DNA from: Actinoplanes missouriensis 431
Lineage (GTDB): Bacteria; Actinomycetota; Actinomycetes; Mycobacteriales; Micromonosporaceae
NCBI RefSeq assembly: GCF_000284295.1
Contig: NC_017093.1
Coordinates: 8,122,001 to 8,186,000, forward strand
Length of the DNA: 64,000 nucleotides
Reading direction: 5' to 3'
Of the stretch, positions 50,704 through 59,110 are shown piece by piece. Under the pieces are notes generated by a model. That model worked only from the letters and a program-made list of their open reading frames with translations. It was not told where the DNA came from and did no database searches. Both the position numbers and the translations under genes were made by a program. How positions within the stretch are numbered: the first letter of the stretch is position 1; every line of letters begins with the position of its first letter.

Positions 50704-51459
50704 CTAGCGGAACTGGGCCTCTCGGACGCTGTTGCCGCCGTCCACGACCAGCATCTGGCCGGTGATGTAGGAGGCTGCCGGCGAGCAGAGGAACGCCACG
50801 GCGGCAGCCACCTCGTCCGGGGTGCCGGGACGGCCGATCGGCGTACCCAAACCCTGTTTGATCTCGGTGACCGTGGAGGCGGCGGTGTAGATCGTGCCGG
50901 GTGCCACGCAGTTCACGTTGACGCCGTCGGCGACCAGCTCCATCGCGAGGGCGCGGGTCAGGCCGACCACGCCTGCCTTCGCCGCCGCGTACGCCGCCTC
51001 GGTCGGAAGCGCGTTGACCGGGCCCGCGGTGGCGGCCAGGTTGACGATCCGGCCCCAGCCGCGTTCCGCCATGCCGCTGACGAACGCGCGGCTGCACAGG
51101 AACGCGGTGCTCAGGTTCCGATCGATTTCGGCCTTCCACTCGTCGAGCGTCAGCTGCGCGACCGGTCGCAGGACCTCCGGGCTGGTACGGCTCGCCAGCC
51201 CCGCGTTGTTCACCAGCACCTCGACGTCACCGAGCTGGTCAGCGATCGCGTCGGCGAGCGCCCCGACCTCGGACTCATCGGTCAGGTCCGCCACGAAACC
51301 GGTCACGCCGAGCTCGGTGGCCCGCTCGTGAATGCGCCGGGTGGTGGACACGATCGCGACACGGGCACCCAGGTTGCGCAGGCGACGGGCCGTCGCGTAC
51401 CCGATGCCGTCCGGGCTTCCGGCGCCGGTGACCAGCGCGACCTTCCCGTCCAGGCGCAT
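50704..51459 (-). CDS. Short-chain dehydrogenase/reductase
   Basis: 251 residues from ATG 51459 ([18 protein letters not shown]); in-frame ATGs further upstream give a charged extension without support. NAD(P)-binding [14 protein letters not shown] (one residue longer than the usual TGxxxGxG), VLVNNAG, catalytic YAAAK and the PGTIYTA segment are present. At the usual catalytic Ser position the chain has Ala/Thr (VNLAATAG), which is unusual. Substrate unknown; no pathway neighbours. Confidence 0.9.
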   Translation of the reverse strand: MRLDGKVALVTGAGSPDGIGYATARRLRNLGARVAIVSTTRRIHERATELGVTGFVADLTDESEVGALADAIADQLGDVEVLVNNAGLASRTSPEVLRPVAQLTLDEWKAEIDRNLSTAFLCSRAFVSGMAERGWGRIVNLAATAGPVNALPTEAAYAAAKAGVVGLTRALAMELVADGVNVNCVAPGTIYTAASTVTEIKQGLGTPIGRPGTPDEVAAAVAFLCSPAASYITGQMLVVDGGNSVREAQFR

Positions 51460-51751
51460 GGTGACCGGGGCTTCGCCGGTCTCTTCGATCTCCGCTTCCA
51501 CGATTTCCATCATGTCCGGTTCGGCGGTCCGTTCGGGGTCGGATCCGGGAGCGCCGGAACGGGGTGGACGGCCATCTGCGGGGCGGGTGGCGTCACGCCG
51601 GGACGGACTGCCCCCGGCGGAACGAGCGTCGAAGACCATGCGGCGATCCTGCCCGCTCCCGCAAGCCGGGGCAAACATTACGTCACCGTGGCGTACGAGG
51701 GGACCGTCCCGGACCTGGCACCGCTGACACTTTTCCGACAGCCCTCGACGG

Positions 51752-52426
51752 TCAGCCGCCGGATCCGGGCGCGCTCGGCCGACTCCTGGTCAGGGGCGTG
51801 ACCGGGCCTTCCTCGACGAGGACGAGCGGGGCCGCGACGCCGTACCGGGCGGGCAGCAGGCGACGAGCCTGATCAATATCCGGTGTGCCGATTTCCACGC
51901 CGGCGCCGTCGTGGCGACTGCCGACAGTGACGATGCGCACTCCCTGCCCCTCCCAGTAGTGGAGGTCGGCGATGATCCGGTCGTTCCAGCCGGTGAGTTC
52001 GGCGACGGCGTGCGCGGAGTCCCGGACCACGATGCAACTGTCCTCGGCGCTGCGCCGGACGAAGTCGTCGAAACCGGCGGACGGTACCCGGTAGACGACG
52101 GCCCGCACCCGCTTCTGGTCGATCTCGATGCCCGAGTAGCGCTGCGGGAAGCGTTCCCGGCCGCCGCTGTCGATGCGTTCCATGGCGGCGGCGAGCCGGG
52201 GCGGGGTGAACGGCGTCCGGACGTTCCCCGCCACGACGGTGTGCCGCGGCGACCGGGCGAACGCGCACCCGGCGGTGTTCCAGCCGCCGAGCGGGCCGGT
52301 GCGGTCCGGCCGGTCCGCGCGGCCGATACCGCCCAGCCCGTCGAGGGCGTCGAACGCGCCGCAGCCGGGCGCGGTCAGGACCAGGGCCGCGGCGATGAGC
52401 AGCCCGGCGATCCGATCGCGACGCAT
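51752..52426 (-). CDS. Lipoprotein of unknown function
   Basis: 224 residues from ATG 52426, with GAGGGGG upstream. Lipoprotein signal: [22 protein letters not shown], lipobox LTAPGC with the Cys as the lipidated residue. The mature part is a mixed alpha/beta domain with two Cys ([18 protein letters not shown]) and no recognised motif. Exported and membrane-anchored. Located after the EamA gene on the same strand, separated by 141 bases. Confidence 0.8.
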   Translation of the reverse strand: MRRDRIAGLLIAAALVLTAPGCGAFDALDGLGGIGRADRPDRTGPLGGWNTAGCAFARSPRHTVVAGNVRTPFTPPRLAAAMERIDSGGRERFPQRYSGIEIDQKRVRAVVYRVPSAGFDDFVRRSAEDSCIVVRDSAHAVAELTGWNDRIIADLHYWEGQGVRIVTVGSRHDGAGVEIGTPDIDQARRLLPARYGVAAPLVLVEEGPVTPLTRSRPSAPGSGG

Positions 52427-52567
52427 CGCACCCCCTCGGCATCCGGCCCGCCCCGATTGCTGGACAACGAGCGGCACGGGGCTCTTGGTGACGGCTTGAA
52501 CCCGTACCCAATCGGAATTTTGGGCTTGAGGACGTGCTTTATCACCGAATAGCCGCTAAAGGGATGG

Positions 52568-53530
52568 TCAGGATGGCGCCGGGGTCGACCGGCCGGCACG
52601 CGCGGCGCCGAGAATGACCACCGCCACGCCGGCCAGCAGCAGCGCCAGACCCGGCAGCGAATGCGTGCTCGGCTGCTGGCCCAGCCACCACCAGGCGATC
52701 AGGGCCGCACCCGGCACCTCCAGCAGGATCAGCACGCTCACCGCGGTTGCCGACGTGTGCTGCAGGGCGTAGTTGAACATCGAATGCCCGAGCAGCTGCG
52801 CGCCCACCACCAGCGCCAGGATCGCGGCCCAGGTCCCGGTGTCGTAGCCCCTGAGATCCACTCCGGCCACCAGGCAGACCACCAGCAGGATCGCCGCGCA
52901 CGTGCCATAACAGATCCAGGTGTACGTGGTGGTGCTCAACGCCGACCGGGCCCGCTCGCCCAGCGCGGTGTAGACGGACGCCGCCATCGCGCCCAGCAGC
53001 GCGAGCACGTCGGCCAGCACCGCCTGACCGGAAACGCCCAGGTCTGCGCCGGTCGCCCAGGCCGCGCCGGAGACCGCGAGCCCGATGCCGAGCCAGCCGG
53101 CCGCGGACGGTCGCCGCCCCTGCGCGGCCGCGATCAGGCCCTGCCAGACCGGCTGGGTGGCGACGAGCGCGGTGGCCGTGGCGACCGAGCCCAGCTGGAC
53201 GGCCGGCATCCAGGTCGCGAAGTGGACGGCGAGGGCGACTCCGGCGAGCACGCAGAAGAGGCCGTCACGCCGTCGGGCGCCGCGAACGATCGCGGACACC
53301 TCGGCCCGCCGGGACGTCAGCGCGACGGGCGTGAGGACCACCGTCGCGAGCGCGTTGCGCCAGAACGCGATGGCTATCGCGGGGGCCGCGGCGAACGCGA
53401 TCAGCGGCCCCGACGAGGAGACCGCCAGGATCGCCACGACCAGCGCCAGAACGGTGGTGGGCGGCGGGATCGGCACCCCATGGGTACGGATCGCCGGAGC
53501 GTCGTCTTGACGCGGTGAGCGCATATTCAT
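52568..53530 (-). CDS. EamA/DMT family transporter
   Basis: 320 residues with ten membrane segments in two EamA repeats (first ending near AAGWLGIGLAVSG, second LPGLALLLAGVAVVILG). Motifs GPLIAFAAAPAIAIAFWRN and LIAWWWLGQQPS are typical of the drug/metabolite exporter superfamily. Substrate unknown. Divergent from a HAD-family gene. Confidence 0.92.
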   Translation of the reverse strand: MNMRSPRQDDAPAIRTHGVPIPPPTTVLALVVAILAVSSSGPLIAFAAAPAIAIAFWRNALATVVLTPVALTSRRAEVSAIVRGARRRDGLFCVLAGVALAVHFATWMPAVQLGSVATATALVATQPVWQGLIAAAQGRRPSAAGWLGIGLAVSGAAWATGADLGVSGQAVLADVLALLGAMAASVYTALGERARSALSTTTYTWICYGTCAAILLVVCLVAGVDLRGYDTGTWAAILALVVGAQLLGHSMFNYALQHTSATAVSVLILLEVPGAALIAWWWLGQQPSTHSLPGLALLLAGVAVVILGAARAGRSTPAPS

Positions 53531-53581
53531 CCCCGGCCGTCGCTTCTTGCAGAGACGTAGTGCGCAAGTTGCACATTCCTA

Positions 53582-53610
53582 TTGGCGGACAGTGACGGAG
53601 TGGCTACAGT
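53582..53610 (+). promoter_or_regulatory. Sigma-70-type promoter of the HAD gene
   Basis: -35 TTGGCG (53582-53587) and -10 TACAGT (53605-53610) with 17-nt spacing; start expected near 53617, leader about 48 nt with a good ribosome site. Confidence 0.6.
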
Positions 53611-53664
53611 CACCGACGGTTCTTCAGCCGTTTTCTTTCCTCGATGACCGGGAGGCCGATTTAC

Positions 53665-54366
53665 ATGTCCGCGTACCGTGCGGTCGTGTTCGACTTCTTC
53701 GGCACCTTGACCCGTTCTGTCCAGCGCGGACCCCAGCACGCTGACATCGCCCGGTCGCTCGGTGCCGACCCGGAGGCCGTCACCGGCGTCCTCAACCGCA
53801 CCTTCCGGGCCCGCGCCTGCGGACGCTACGGCTCGGCGGAGGCCACGCTCCGCTGGGTGATCGAACAGGCCGGTGGCCGGCCACGCCCCGGCGCCATCCG
53901 CGCCGCCATGCCGGCCCGGATCGACGCGCTGCGCGCCGACACCCAGCTCCGATCGGATGCGGTCAGCGCGCTCACCGCCATCCGCGGCCGAGGCGTACGC
54001 ACCGCGGTGATCAGCGACTGCACCCACGAACTACCCGCCTTCCTGCCCGGCCTCCCGGTGGCGCCGCTGTTGGATGCTCAGATCTACTCGGTCGAGCTCG
54101 GCGTCTGCAAACCGGACCCGGAGATCTACCTGGCCGCCTGTGATCGGTTGGGCGTGGCGCCGTCCGACTGCCTCTACGTCGGCGACGGCGGCAGCCACGA
54201 ACTCACCGGCGCCGCGGCCGTCGGCATGACACCGGTCCGGCTGGCCGCGCCCGACCTGGCGAGCCACCTGGTCTTCGACGCCGACACCAACTTCGCCGGC
54301 CGGACCGTGCGCTCCCTCACCGACGTGCTCGCCCTGCTGCGGCACACCCCGGCGATGGCCGTCTGA
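53665..54366 (+). CDS. HAD family hydrolase
   Basis: 233 residues from ATG 53665, with GGGAGG 9 nt upstream. HAD motif I VVFDFFGTLT (nucleophile Asp; second Asp replaced by Phe, as in several small-molecule phosphatases), motif II VISDCTHE, motif III with KPDPEIY, and motif IV YVGDGGSHEL. Helical cap of C1 type. Phosphatase activity likely; substrate unknown. Followed at 12 bases by the 54379 gene. Confidence 0.92.
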   Translation: MSAYRAVVFDFFGTLTRSVQRGPQHADIARSLGADPEAVTGVLNRTFRARACGRYGSAEATLRWVIEQAGGRPRPGAIRAAMPARIDALRADTQLRSDAVSALTAIRGRGVRTAVISDCTHELPAFLPGLPVAPLLDAQIYSVELGVCKPDPEIYLAACDRLGVAPSDCLYVGDGGSHELTGAAAVGMTPVRLAAPDLASHLVFDADTNFAGRTVRSLTDVLALLRHTPAMAV

Positions 54367-54378
54367 CAGGATGGCGAA

Positions 54379-54873
54379 GTGACCACTGGCGTGCTCGACG
54401 AGGCGATCAAGAAAGCGGCGATCGCCTGGATCTCGGTGGGCGACGGCCCGGCATACGCCCTGTGGTGCATGCCCGCCGAGAGCTCGATCGTCGTCGTCAG
54501 CGGCCCGGGCGAGCAGTTCGCCCCCGGGCTCGCCGAGGCGCAGCAGGCGACGGTCCGGCTCCGCGGCGACCACGGCGGCCTGATCGTGGCCACCGACGCC
54601 ACCGTGACCAGGCTGACGCCGGGCAGCGACGAGTGGAACGAGATCGCACCCGCGCTGGCCGCCAAACGCCTCAACGCTTCCGGTTCGGCGGATGAGCTGG
54701 TCGCGCGGTGGGCAAAGACAAACTGCGTTCTGGTACGGGTGACGCCCGTCCCCGAGAGCGCGGTGACCGGGCCCGGGTTGCCCGCGGAGGCGGGGGCGGA
54801 GCCGCCACGGGAGACGCCGGCGCGAGTGGAGACGAAACGCCCGTTCCGCCTCCACCGGGTCCGCAAACGCTGA
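54379..54873 (+). CDS. Hypothetical protein, possible flavin-split-barrel-like
   Basis: 164 residues from GTG 54379, with AGGATGG upstream. Pattern of hydrophobic strands around ALWCMPAESSIVVVSGP and IVATDATVTRLTPGSDEWNEI suggests a small beta-rich domain like those in pyridoxamine-oxidase-type proteins, but the assignment is weak. The C-terminal 40 residues are Pro/Arg-rich. In an operon with the HAD gene. Confidence 0.7.
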   Translation: MTTGVLDEAIKKAAIAWISVGDGPAYALWCMPAESSIVVVSGPGEQFAPGLAEAQQATVRLRGDHGGLIVATDATVTRLTPGSDEWNEIAPALAAKRLNASGSADELVARWAKTNCVLVRVTPVPESAVTGPGLPAEAGAEPPRETPARVETKRPFRLHRVRKR

Positions 54874-54928
54874 CCCGTCAGCCACACCGCTCCGCGCCGG
54901 GGTGGGGTGCGGGCGGCTGTGGGAAGAG

Positions 54929-55831
54929 TCAGCCGACGAAGGGCGGGACGGCTATCTCGCCTCTGGCGATCGGGACCACGTGACCCGTCACCGTTGCTGA
55001 GGTGGCTGTTCCGCCGGTCGCCGTCACCGTGCACTCCAGCAGGGACGGGCGCCTGATCTCGTGGCCCTGGTGGACCCGGTAGGACGACGTCCCCTCGCCC
55101 GGGAGCCAACCCGTCGCCACCAGCCACACCCCGAGCCCCAGGGCCGCCGAGCCCGTTGCCGGGTCCTCCCAGACCGCTTCGCCCGGCACGAACACCCGGG
55201 CGTGCGCCTCCGCCACGGAAGCCGGCGACGACGGCTCCGGCGACGACGGCTGCGACCAGGAGAAGACGGTCAGCCCGGTCACCCCGTGCGTCCCGGCCAC
55301 CATCGGGTTCAGGGCTGCCCGGGCGAGCGCTTCCCGGCGTACCGGAAGGAATGTCCATGGCAGGCCGCACCCGGCGGAACGTGGGGCAGCGGGCGCAAGG
55401 TCCGCGGCCGAAAGGCCGACGGCCTCCAGCAGGGGCGCCGGTTCGAGTGGATCGCCGAGGGTGGGCGTGCCGCCGGTGAGCGTCGCCGAGCCGGCCGCGG
55501 TCACCGAGACCGGCAGCAGGCCGGCGCCGCACTCCTGGACCACGTCGCCGGGCGGGAAGTCGCCGCGGCGCATCAGGGTGACCGCAGCGCCTACGCTCGG
55601 ATGACCGGCGAAAGGCAGCTCGGTCTCGGTGGTGAAGATGCGCACTCGGTAGGTTGCGCCGGGCGCTGCCGGGGGAAGTACGAAAACCGTCTCCGCCAGG
55701 TTGAACTCGCGTGCGAGCGTGAGCATCTGGTCGGGGGCAAGGCCCTCGGCGCCGTGGACCACCGCGAGCGGATTGCCGGCGTAGGGCCGGTCGGTGAACA
55801 CGTCGACGATCTCGTACGCCACGGTGGACAT
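54929..55831 (-). CDS. PhzF family isomerase
   Basis: 300 residues, ATG 55831. Diaminopimelate-epimerase fold: IVDVFTDRPYAGNPLAVVHGAEGL, catalytic Glu in FNLAETVFVLPP, LPFAGHPSVGAAVTL, and DPATGSAALGLG. PhzF makes a phenazine precursor in Pseudomonas, but most PhzF-like proteins act elsewhere and no phenazine genes are visible here. Divergent from the MgtE-like gene. Confidence 0.93.
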   Translation of the reverse strand: MSTVAYEIVDVFTDRPYAGNPLAVVHGAEGLAPDQMLTLAREFNLAETVFVLPPAAPGATYRVRIFTTETELPFAGHPSVGAAVTLMRRGDFPPGDVVQECGAGLLPVSVTAAGSATLTGGTPTLGDPLEPAPLLEAVGLSAADLAPAAPRSAGCGLPWTFLPVRREALARAALNPMVAGTHGVTGLTVFSWSQPSSPEPSSPASVAEAHARVFVPGEAVWEDPATGSAALGLGVWLVATGWLPGEGTSSYRVHQGHEIRRPSLLECTVTATGGTATSATVTGHVVPIARGEIAVPPFVG

Positions 55832-55846
55832 GTCCGGAACCTATCC

Positions 55847-55852
55847 TAATCT
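55847..55852 (+). promoter_or_regulatory. -10 box of the MgtE-like gene (leaderless)
   Basis: TAATCT, 6 nt before GTG 55859. Confidence 0.45.
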
Positions 55853-55858
55853 GAGGGC

Positions 55859-57139
55859 GTGACCATGGGGACGAGGGTTTATCTGGCTCGCCTCGCCGGT
55901 TTGCCGGTGTTCGACCCCAACGGCGATCGGGTCGGCCGGGTACGTGACGCGGTCGTCCGGCTGCGCACCACGAACCGGCCGCCGCAGATCGTCGGGCTGG
56001 TCGCCGAGATGGCGCTGCGCCGCCGCATCTTCCTGCCGATCGGGCGGGTCACCAGCATGGATGCCGAGTCGGTCGTGCTCAGCACCGGCACCTTGAACCT
56101 GCGCCGGTTCGAGAAGCGGCCGAACGAGCTGCTGGCGCTCGAGGACCTGCTGGACCGGCGGATCACGGTGGTTCCCGAGCACGGCGAGGGCCCGGACCAC
56201 ACCGGGATCGTGGTGGACATCGCCATGGAGCTGAACCGGAACACCGAATGGCTGGTCACCCGGGTGGCGGTGCGCGAGCACACCGGCCGGCTGGCCCGGC
56301 GCGGGCACGTCTACCAGGCGGACTACGAGCGGGTGCGTGGCCTGGTCGGCCCGGCCGACATGCAGGGCACCTCGAACCTGCTGGCGCTGCTGGAACAGAT
56401 GCGCCCGGCCGACATGGCGAACGCCCTGCAGGACCTGCCGGACGCGCGGCGCAACGAGGTGGCGGCCGCGCTGAGCGACCGCAAGCTGGCCGACGTGCTG
56501 GAGGAGCTGCCGGAGCACGACCAGGTGGAGATCCTGGCCCGGCTGGACCGGGAACGCGCCGCCGACGTGCTGGAGCGGATGGACCCGGACGACGCCGCTG
56601 ACCTGCTCGCCGAGCTGCCGAAAGCGGAGCAGATGGTGCTGCTCGACCTGATGGAGCCGGAGGAGGCGGCGCCGGTCCGGCAGCTGATGAACTACCGCCC
56701 CGGCACCGCGGGCAGCGTGATGACCTCGGAGCCGGTGATCCTCACCCCGGACACCACGGTCGCCGAGGCCCTGGCCCGGATCCGGATGCCCGAGCTGCAC
56801 CCGGTCGTCGCCGCGCAGGTCTTCGTCGCGCGGGCGCCGAGCGCCACGCCGACCGGCAAGTACCTCGGGATGGTGCACTTCCAGCGGCTACTCCGGGAGC
56901 CGCCCGCCTCGATCGTGGGCGGACTGGTGGACAGCGGCATCGACCCACTGCGCACCGACACGGGGCTGACCGAGATCACCCGGCGGATGGCGACGTACGA
57001 CCTGATCGCCATGCCGGTGGTCGACTCGGCGCACCGGCTGCTCGGGGCGGTCACGGTCGACGACGTGCTGGACCATTCGCTGCCCCGGGACTGGCGTGAT
57101 CGCGACGCCCACGACGACGACGAGCAGGTGGAAGCATGA
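55859..57139 (+). CDS. MgtE N-domain/CBS cytosolic protein with PRC-barrel-like N-terminus
   Basis: 426 residues. N-terminal 150 residues contain two PRC-barrel-like units (GLPVFDPNGDRVGRVRDAVV, GIVVDIAMELNRNTEWLVTRV). Then an MgtE N-domain of repeated helices (about 190-275, LADVLEELPEHDQVEILARL and DDAADLLAELP), and a CBS pair (GSVMTSEPVILTPDTTVAEA to GAVTVDDVLDHSL). The membrane channel of true MgtE is absent, so this is a cytosolic Mg2+/nucleotide sensor-type protein. Actinobacterial counterparts sit beside DUF1003, as here, suggesting a joint membrane function. Confidence 0.9.
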   Translation: MTMGTRVYLARLAGLPVFDPNGDRVGRVRDAVVRLRTTNRPPQIVGLVAEMALRRRIFLPIGRVTSMDAESVVLSTGTLNLRRFEKRPNELLALEDLLDRRITVVPEHGEGPDHTGIVVDIAMELNRNTEWLVTRVAVREHTGRLARRGHVYQADYERVRGLVGPADMQGTSNLLALLEQMRPADMANALQDLPDARRNEVAAALSDRKLADVLEELPEHDQVEILARLDRERAADVLERMDPDDAADLLAELPKAEQMVLLDLMEPEEAAPVRQLMNYRPGTAGSVMTSEPVILTPDTTVAEALARIRMPELHPVVAAQVFVARAPSATPTGKYLGMVHFQRLLREPPASIVGGLVDSGIDPLRTDTGLTEITRRMATYDLIAMPVVDSAHRLLGAVTVDDVLDHSLPRDWRDRDAHDDDEQVEA

Positions 57140-57216
57140 GCGAGCTTGCGAGCGAATCATCGGGCTCAGTGTTGAACTCATGCCGGCGTCGGAGCGAAGC
57201 GGAGACGACGGCATGA
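57136..57216 (+). CDS. Mini-ORF 1 of the 77-bp repeat
   Basis: 26 codons starting with ATG that overlaps the MgtE-like stop (ATGA) and ending in a TGA that overlaps the next ATG. Peptide begins MSELASESSGSVLNSC. Probably serves to pass ribosomes along to DUF1003; no evidence that the peptide itself matters. Confidence 0.45.
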   Translation: MSELASESSGSVLNSCRRRSEAETTA

Positions 57217-57289
57217 GCGAGCTTGCGAGCGAATCATCGGGCTCAGTGTTGAACTCATGCCGGCGTCGGAGCGAAGCGGAGACGATGGC
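57136..57289 (+). repeat. Two tandem 77-bp repeats joining the MgtE-like and DUF1003 genes
   Basis: Two copies (57136-57212, 57213-57289) differing at one base. Each begins ATGAGCGAG, and the third ATGAGCGAG is the start of the DUF1003 gene. Each unit holds the short motifs GCGAGCTTGCGAGCGAATCA and GGAGCGAAGCGGAG, the latter shared with the tails of the palindromic elements at 19 and 59 kb. Confidence 0.95.
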
Positions 57290-57293
57290 ATGA
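57213..57293 (+). CDS. Mini-ORF 2 of the 77-bp repeat
   Basis: Near-identical to mini-ORF 1 (one residue changed near the end). Its stop overlaps the DUF1003 start by ATGA, completing an unbroken chain from the MgtE-like gene. Confidence 0.45.
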   Translation: MSELASESSGSVLNSCRRRSEAETMA

Positions 57294-57814
57294 GCGAGTC
57301 GCGTCGGGATCGGCTGGATCAGCCACGGGAGCCGGGCCGGGTACAGCTGCCGAAATTCGACCCGGAGGCGTTCGGCCGCTGGTCGGAGGGGATCGCCCGG
57401 TACATGGGCACGGCGAAGTTCATCGTCTACATGACGGTGGTGATCGCCGCCTGGTTCGCCTGGAACACGCTCGCTCCGGAACGTCTGCGCTTCGACCCGT
57501 ACACCTTCACGTTCCTGACCTTGATCTTGTCTTTGCAGGCGTCCTATGCGGCGCCGCTGATCCTCCTGGCGCAGAACCGGCAATCCGACCGTGATCGCCT
57601 GTCGATGGAGGAGGATCGGCGCCGGGCCGCGATGCAGAAGGCCGACACGGAATACCTCACCCGGGAGATCGCCGCGCTGCGGATCGCGCTCGGCGACGTC
57701 GCCACCAGGGATTTCCTCCGCAACGAGCTGAGCCGCCTCGCCGACGAACTGGACGAAGCGGCACTGCGGCGGGAGAAGCGGGCCCGAGCCGAGTGGGACG
57801 AGGAGCGGCCCTGA
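57290..57814 (+). CDS. DUF1003 membrane protein
   Basis: 174 residues from ATG 57290. Two membrane segments (about 45-62 and 75-95) in the DUF1003 pattern WSEGIARYMGTAKFIVYMTVVIAAW, then FTFLTLILSLQASYAAPLILLAQNRQSDRDR; the C-terminal 70 residues are a charged coiled coil. Function unknown. Coupled to the MgtE-like gene through the two mini-ORFs. Confidence 0.92.
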   Translation: MSESRRDRLDQPREPGRVQLPKFDPEAFGRWSEGIARYMGTAKFIVYMTVVIAAWFAWNTLAPERLRFDPYTFTFLTLILSLQASYAAPLILLAQNRQSDRDRLSMEEDRRRAAMQKADTEYLTREIAALRIALGDVATRDFLRNELSRLADELDEAALRREKRARAEWDEERP

Positions 57815-57823
57815 GGCTCGACG

Positions 57824-57829
57824 TAGCAT
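57824..57829 (+). promoter_or_regulatory. -10 box of mrp (leaderless)
   Basis: TAGCAT, 7 nt before ATG 57837. It overlaps the ATG at 57828, arguing against that upstream start. Confidence 0.5.
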
Positions 57830-57836
57830 GGCAAAC

Positions 57837-58985
57837 ATGTCCGCACCTGCATCGACGCTCGAGGACGCCATTCAGGCCGCATTGGCGACCGTTGACGACC
57901 CCGAGATCCGCCGCCCGATCACCGACCTCGGCATGGTTTCCGGTTTCACCGTCAGCGATGGCCTCGTCAAGGTCGATCTGCTGCTCACCGTCGCCGGCTG
58001 CCCCCTGCGGGACAAGCTGACCACCGACATCACCGCCGCCCTCACCGCGATCCCGAGCATCGACCGGGTTGAGATCAACTTCGGGGTGATGAACGAGGAA
58101 CAGCGCAAGGCGCTGCAGACCACGCTGCGCGGTGGTGGCGAATCCGCGGAACCGGTCATTCCGTTCGCTCAGCCCGGCTCCCGCACGAGGGTGTACGCGG
58201 TGGCCAGCGGCAAGGGTGGCGTCGGCAAGTCGAGCGTGACCGTGAACCTGGCGGCGGCGCTCGCCAAGCGGGGCCTCTCGGTCGGCGTGGTCGACGCGGA
58301 CATCTACGGCCACTCGGTGCCGCGGATGCTCGGCGTGGAGAACAAGCCCACCCGCGTCGAGGAAATGATCATGCCGCCGCAGTCGCACGGCGTGAAGGTG
58401 ATCTCCATCGGCATGTTCACGGCCGGCAACGCCGCCGTGGTGTGGCGCGGCCCGATGCTGCACCGCGCGCTGCAGCAGTTCCTCGCCGACGTCTACTGGG
58501 GCGACCTGGACGTGCTGCTGCTCGACCTGCCGCCGGGCACCGGTGACGTGGCGATCTCGCTGGCCCAGCTCCTGCCGAACGCGGAGATCCTGGTCGTCAC
58601 CACCCCGCAGACCGCCGCCGCCGAGGTGGCCGAGCGGGCCGGCGCGATCGCGCTGCAGACCCACCAGCGCCTGGTCGGCGTCGTGGAGAACATGTCCTGG
58701 CTGGAGCTGCCGGACTCCTCACGCATGGAGGTCTTCGGCGCGGGCGGCGGCGCGACCGTCGCCGAGTCGCTCACCAAGACCGTCGGCGCGCGGGTGCCGC
58801 TGCTGGGTCAGATCCCGCTGGACACCCGGGTCCGTGAGGCCGGCGACGCCGGCACCCCGATCGTGCTCGCCGAGCCCGAGGCGCCGGCCGCGAAGGCCCT
58901 GGACGCCGTCGCCGACAAGCTCGCCGTCCGCCGCGAGTCCCTGGTCGGCAAGCCCTTGGGCCTCTCGGTCACCACGAAGCGCTAG
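57837..58985 (+). CDS. mrp: Mrp/NBP35-type ATP-binding protein (iron-sulfur carrier)
   Basis: P-loop ATPase that carries Fe-S clusters to apoproteins. 382 residues from ATG 57837; an ATG 9 bases upstream is disfavoured because it overlaps the -10 box. N-terminal MIP18/DUF59 domain (EDAIQAALATVDDPEIRRPI, TVAGCPLRDKL), then deviant Walker A GKGGVGKSS, DADIYGHSVPRMLG, DLPPGTGD and VVENMSW. No C-terminal CXXC is visible in this form. Lies between DUF1003 and tatB, as in other Actinobacteria. Confidence 0.95.
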   Translation: MSAPASTLEDAIQAALATVDDPEIRRPITDLGMVSGFTVSDGLVKVDLLLTVAGCPLRDKLTTDITAALTAIPSIDRVEINFGVMNEEQRKALQTTLRGGGESAEPVIPFAQPGSRTRVYAVASGKGGVGKSSVTVNLAAALAKRGLSVGVVDADIYGHSVPRMLGVENKPTRVEEMIMPPQSHGVKVISIGMFTAGNAAVVWRGPMLHRALQQFLADVYWGDLDVLLLDLPPGTGDVAISLAQLLPNAEILVVTTPQTAAAEVAERAGAIALQTHQRLVGVVENMSWLELPDSSRMEVFGAGGGATVAESLTKTVGARVPLLGQIPLDTRVREAGDAGTPIVLAEPEAPAAKALDAVADKLAVRRESLVGKPLGLSVTTKR

Positions 58986-59110
58986 CGATCGCCGCCGGTG
59001 AGAAGCCACGTGATTTCCCGACGCCCGCGGGGTTTGCGGGTGGCGGGAAATCGCCTGGCTTCTCACCGGGTATAAGGCGATCGCTCGCGGAGCGAAGCGG
59101 AGCCAGCCGG
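58984..59110. repeat. Structured palindromic element, copy 2
   Basis: Same layout as copy 1: outer stem AGCGATCGCC/GGCGATCGCT (includes the mrp stop), conserved unpaired GTATAA, middle stem CCGGTGAGAAGCCA/TGGCTTCTCACCGG with an imperfect inner part, inner GCCCGC/GCGGGT hairpin, and tail GAGCGAAGCGGAGCCA just before the tatB stop. Between convergent mrp and tatB. Confidence 0.85.

Noticed and set aside
54929-55831. Phenazine biosynthesis
   Set aside because: PhzF-like protein alone; no other phenazine genes in the window.
57828-57836. Upstream ATG for mrp
   Set aside because: It overlaps the TAGCAT -10 box; the ATG at 57837 fits a leaderless start.
19020-59110. CRISPR array from the two palindromic elements
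   Set aside because: Only two copies 40 kb apart; no regular spacers and no cas genes.
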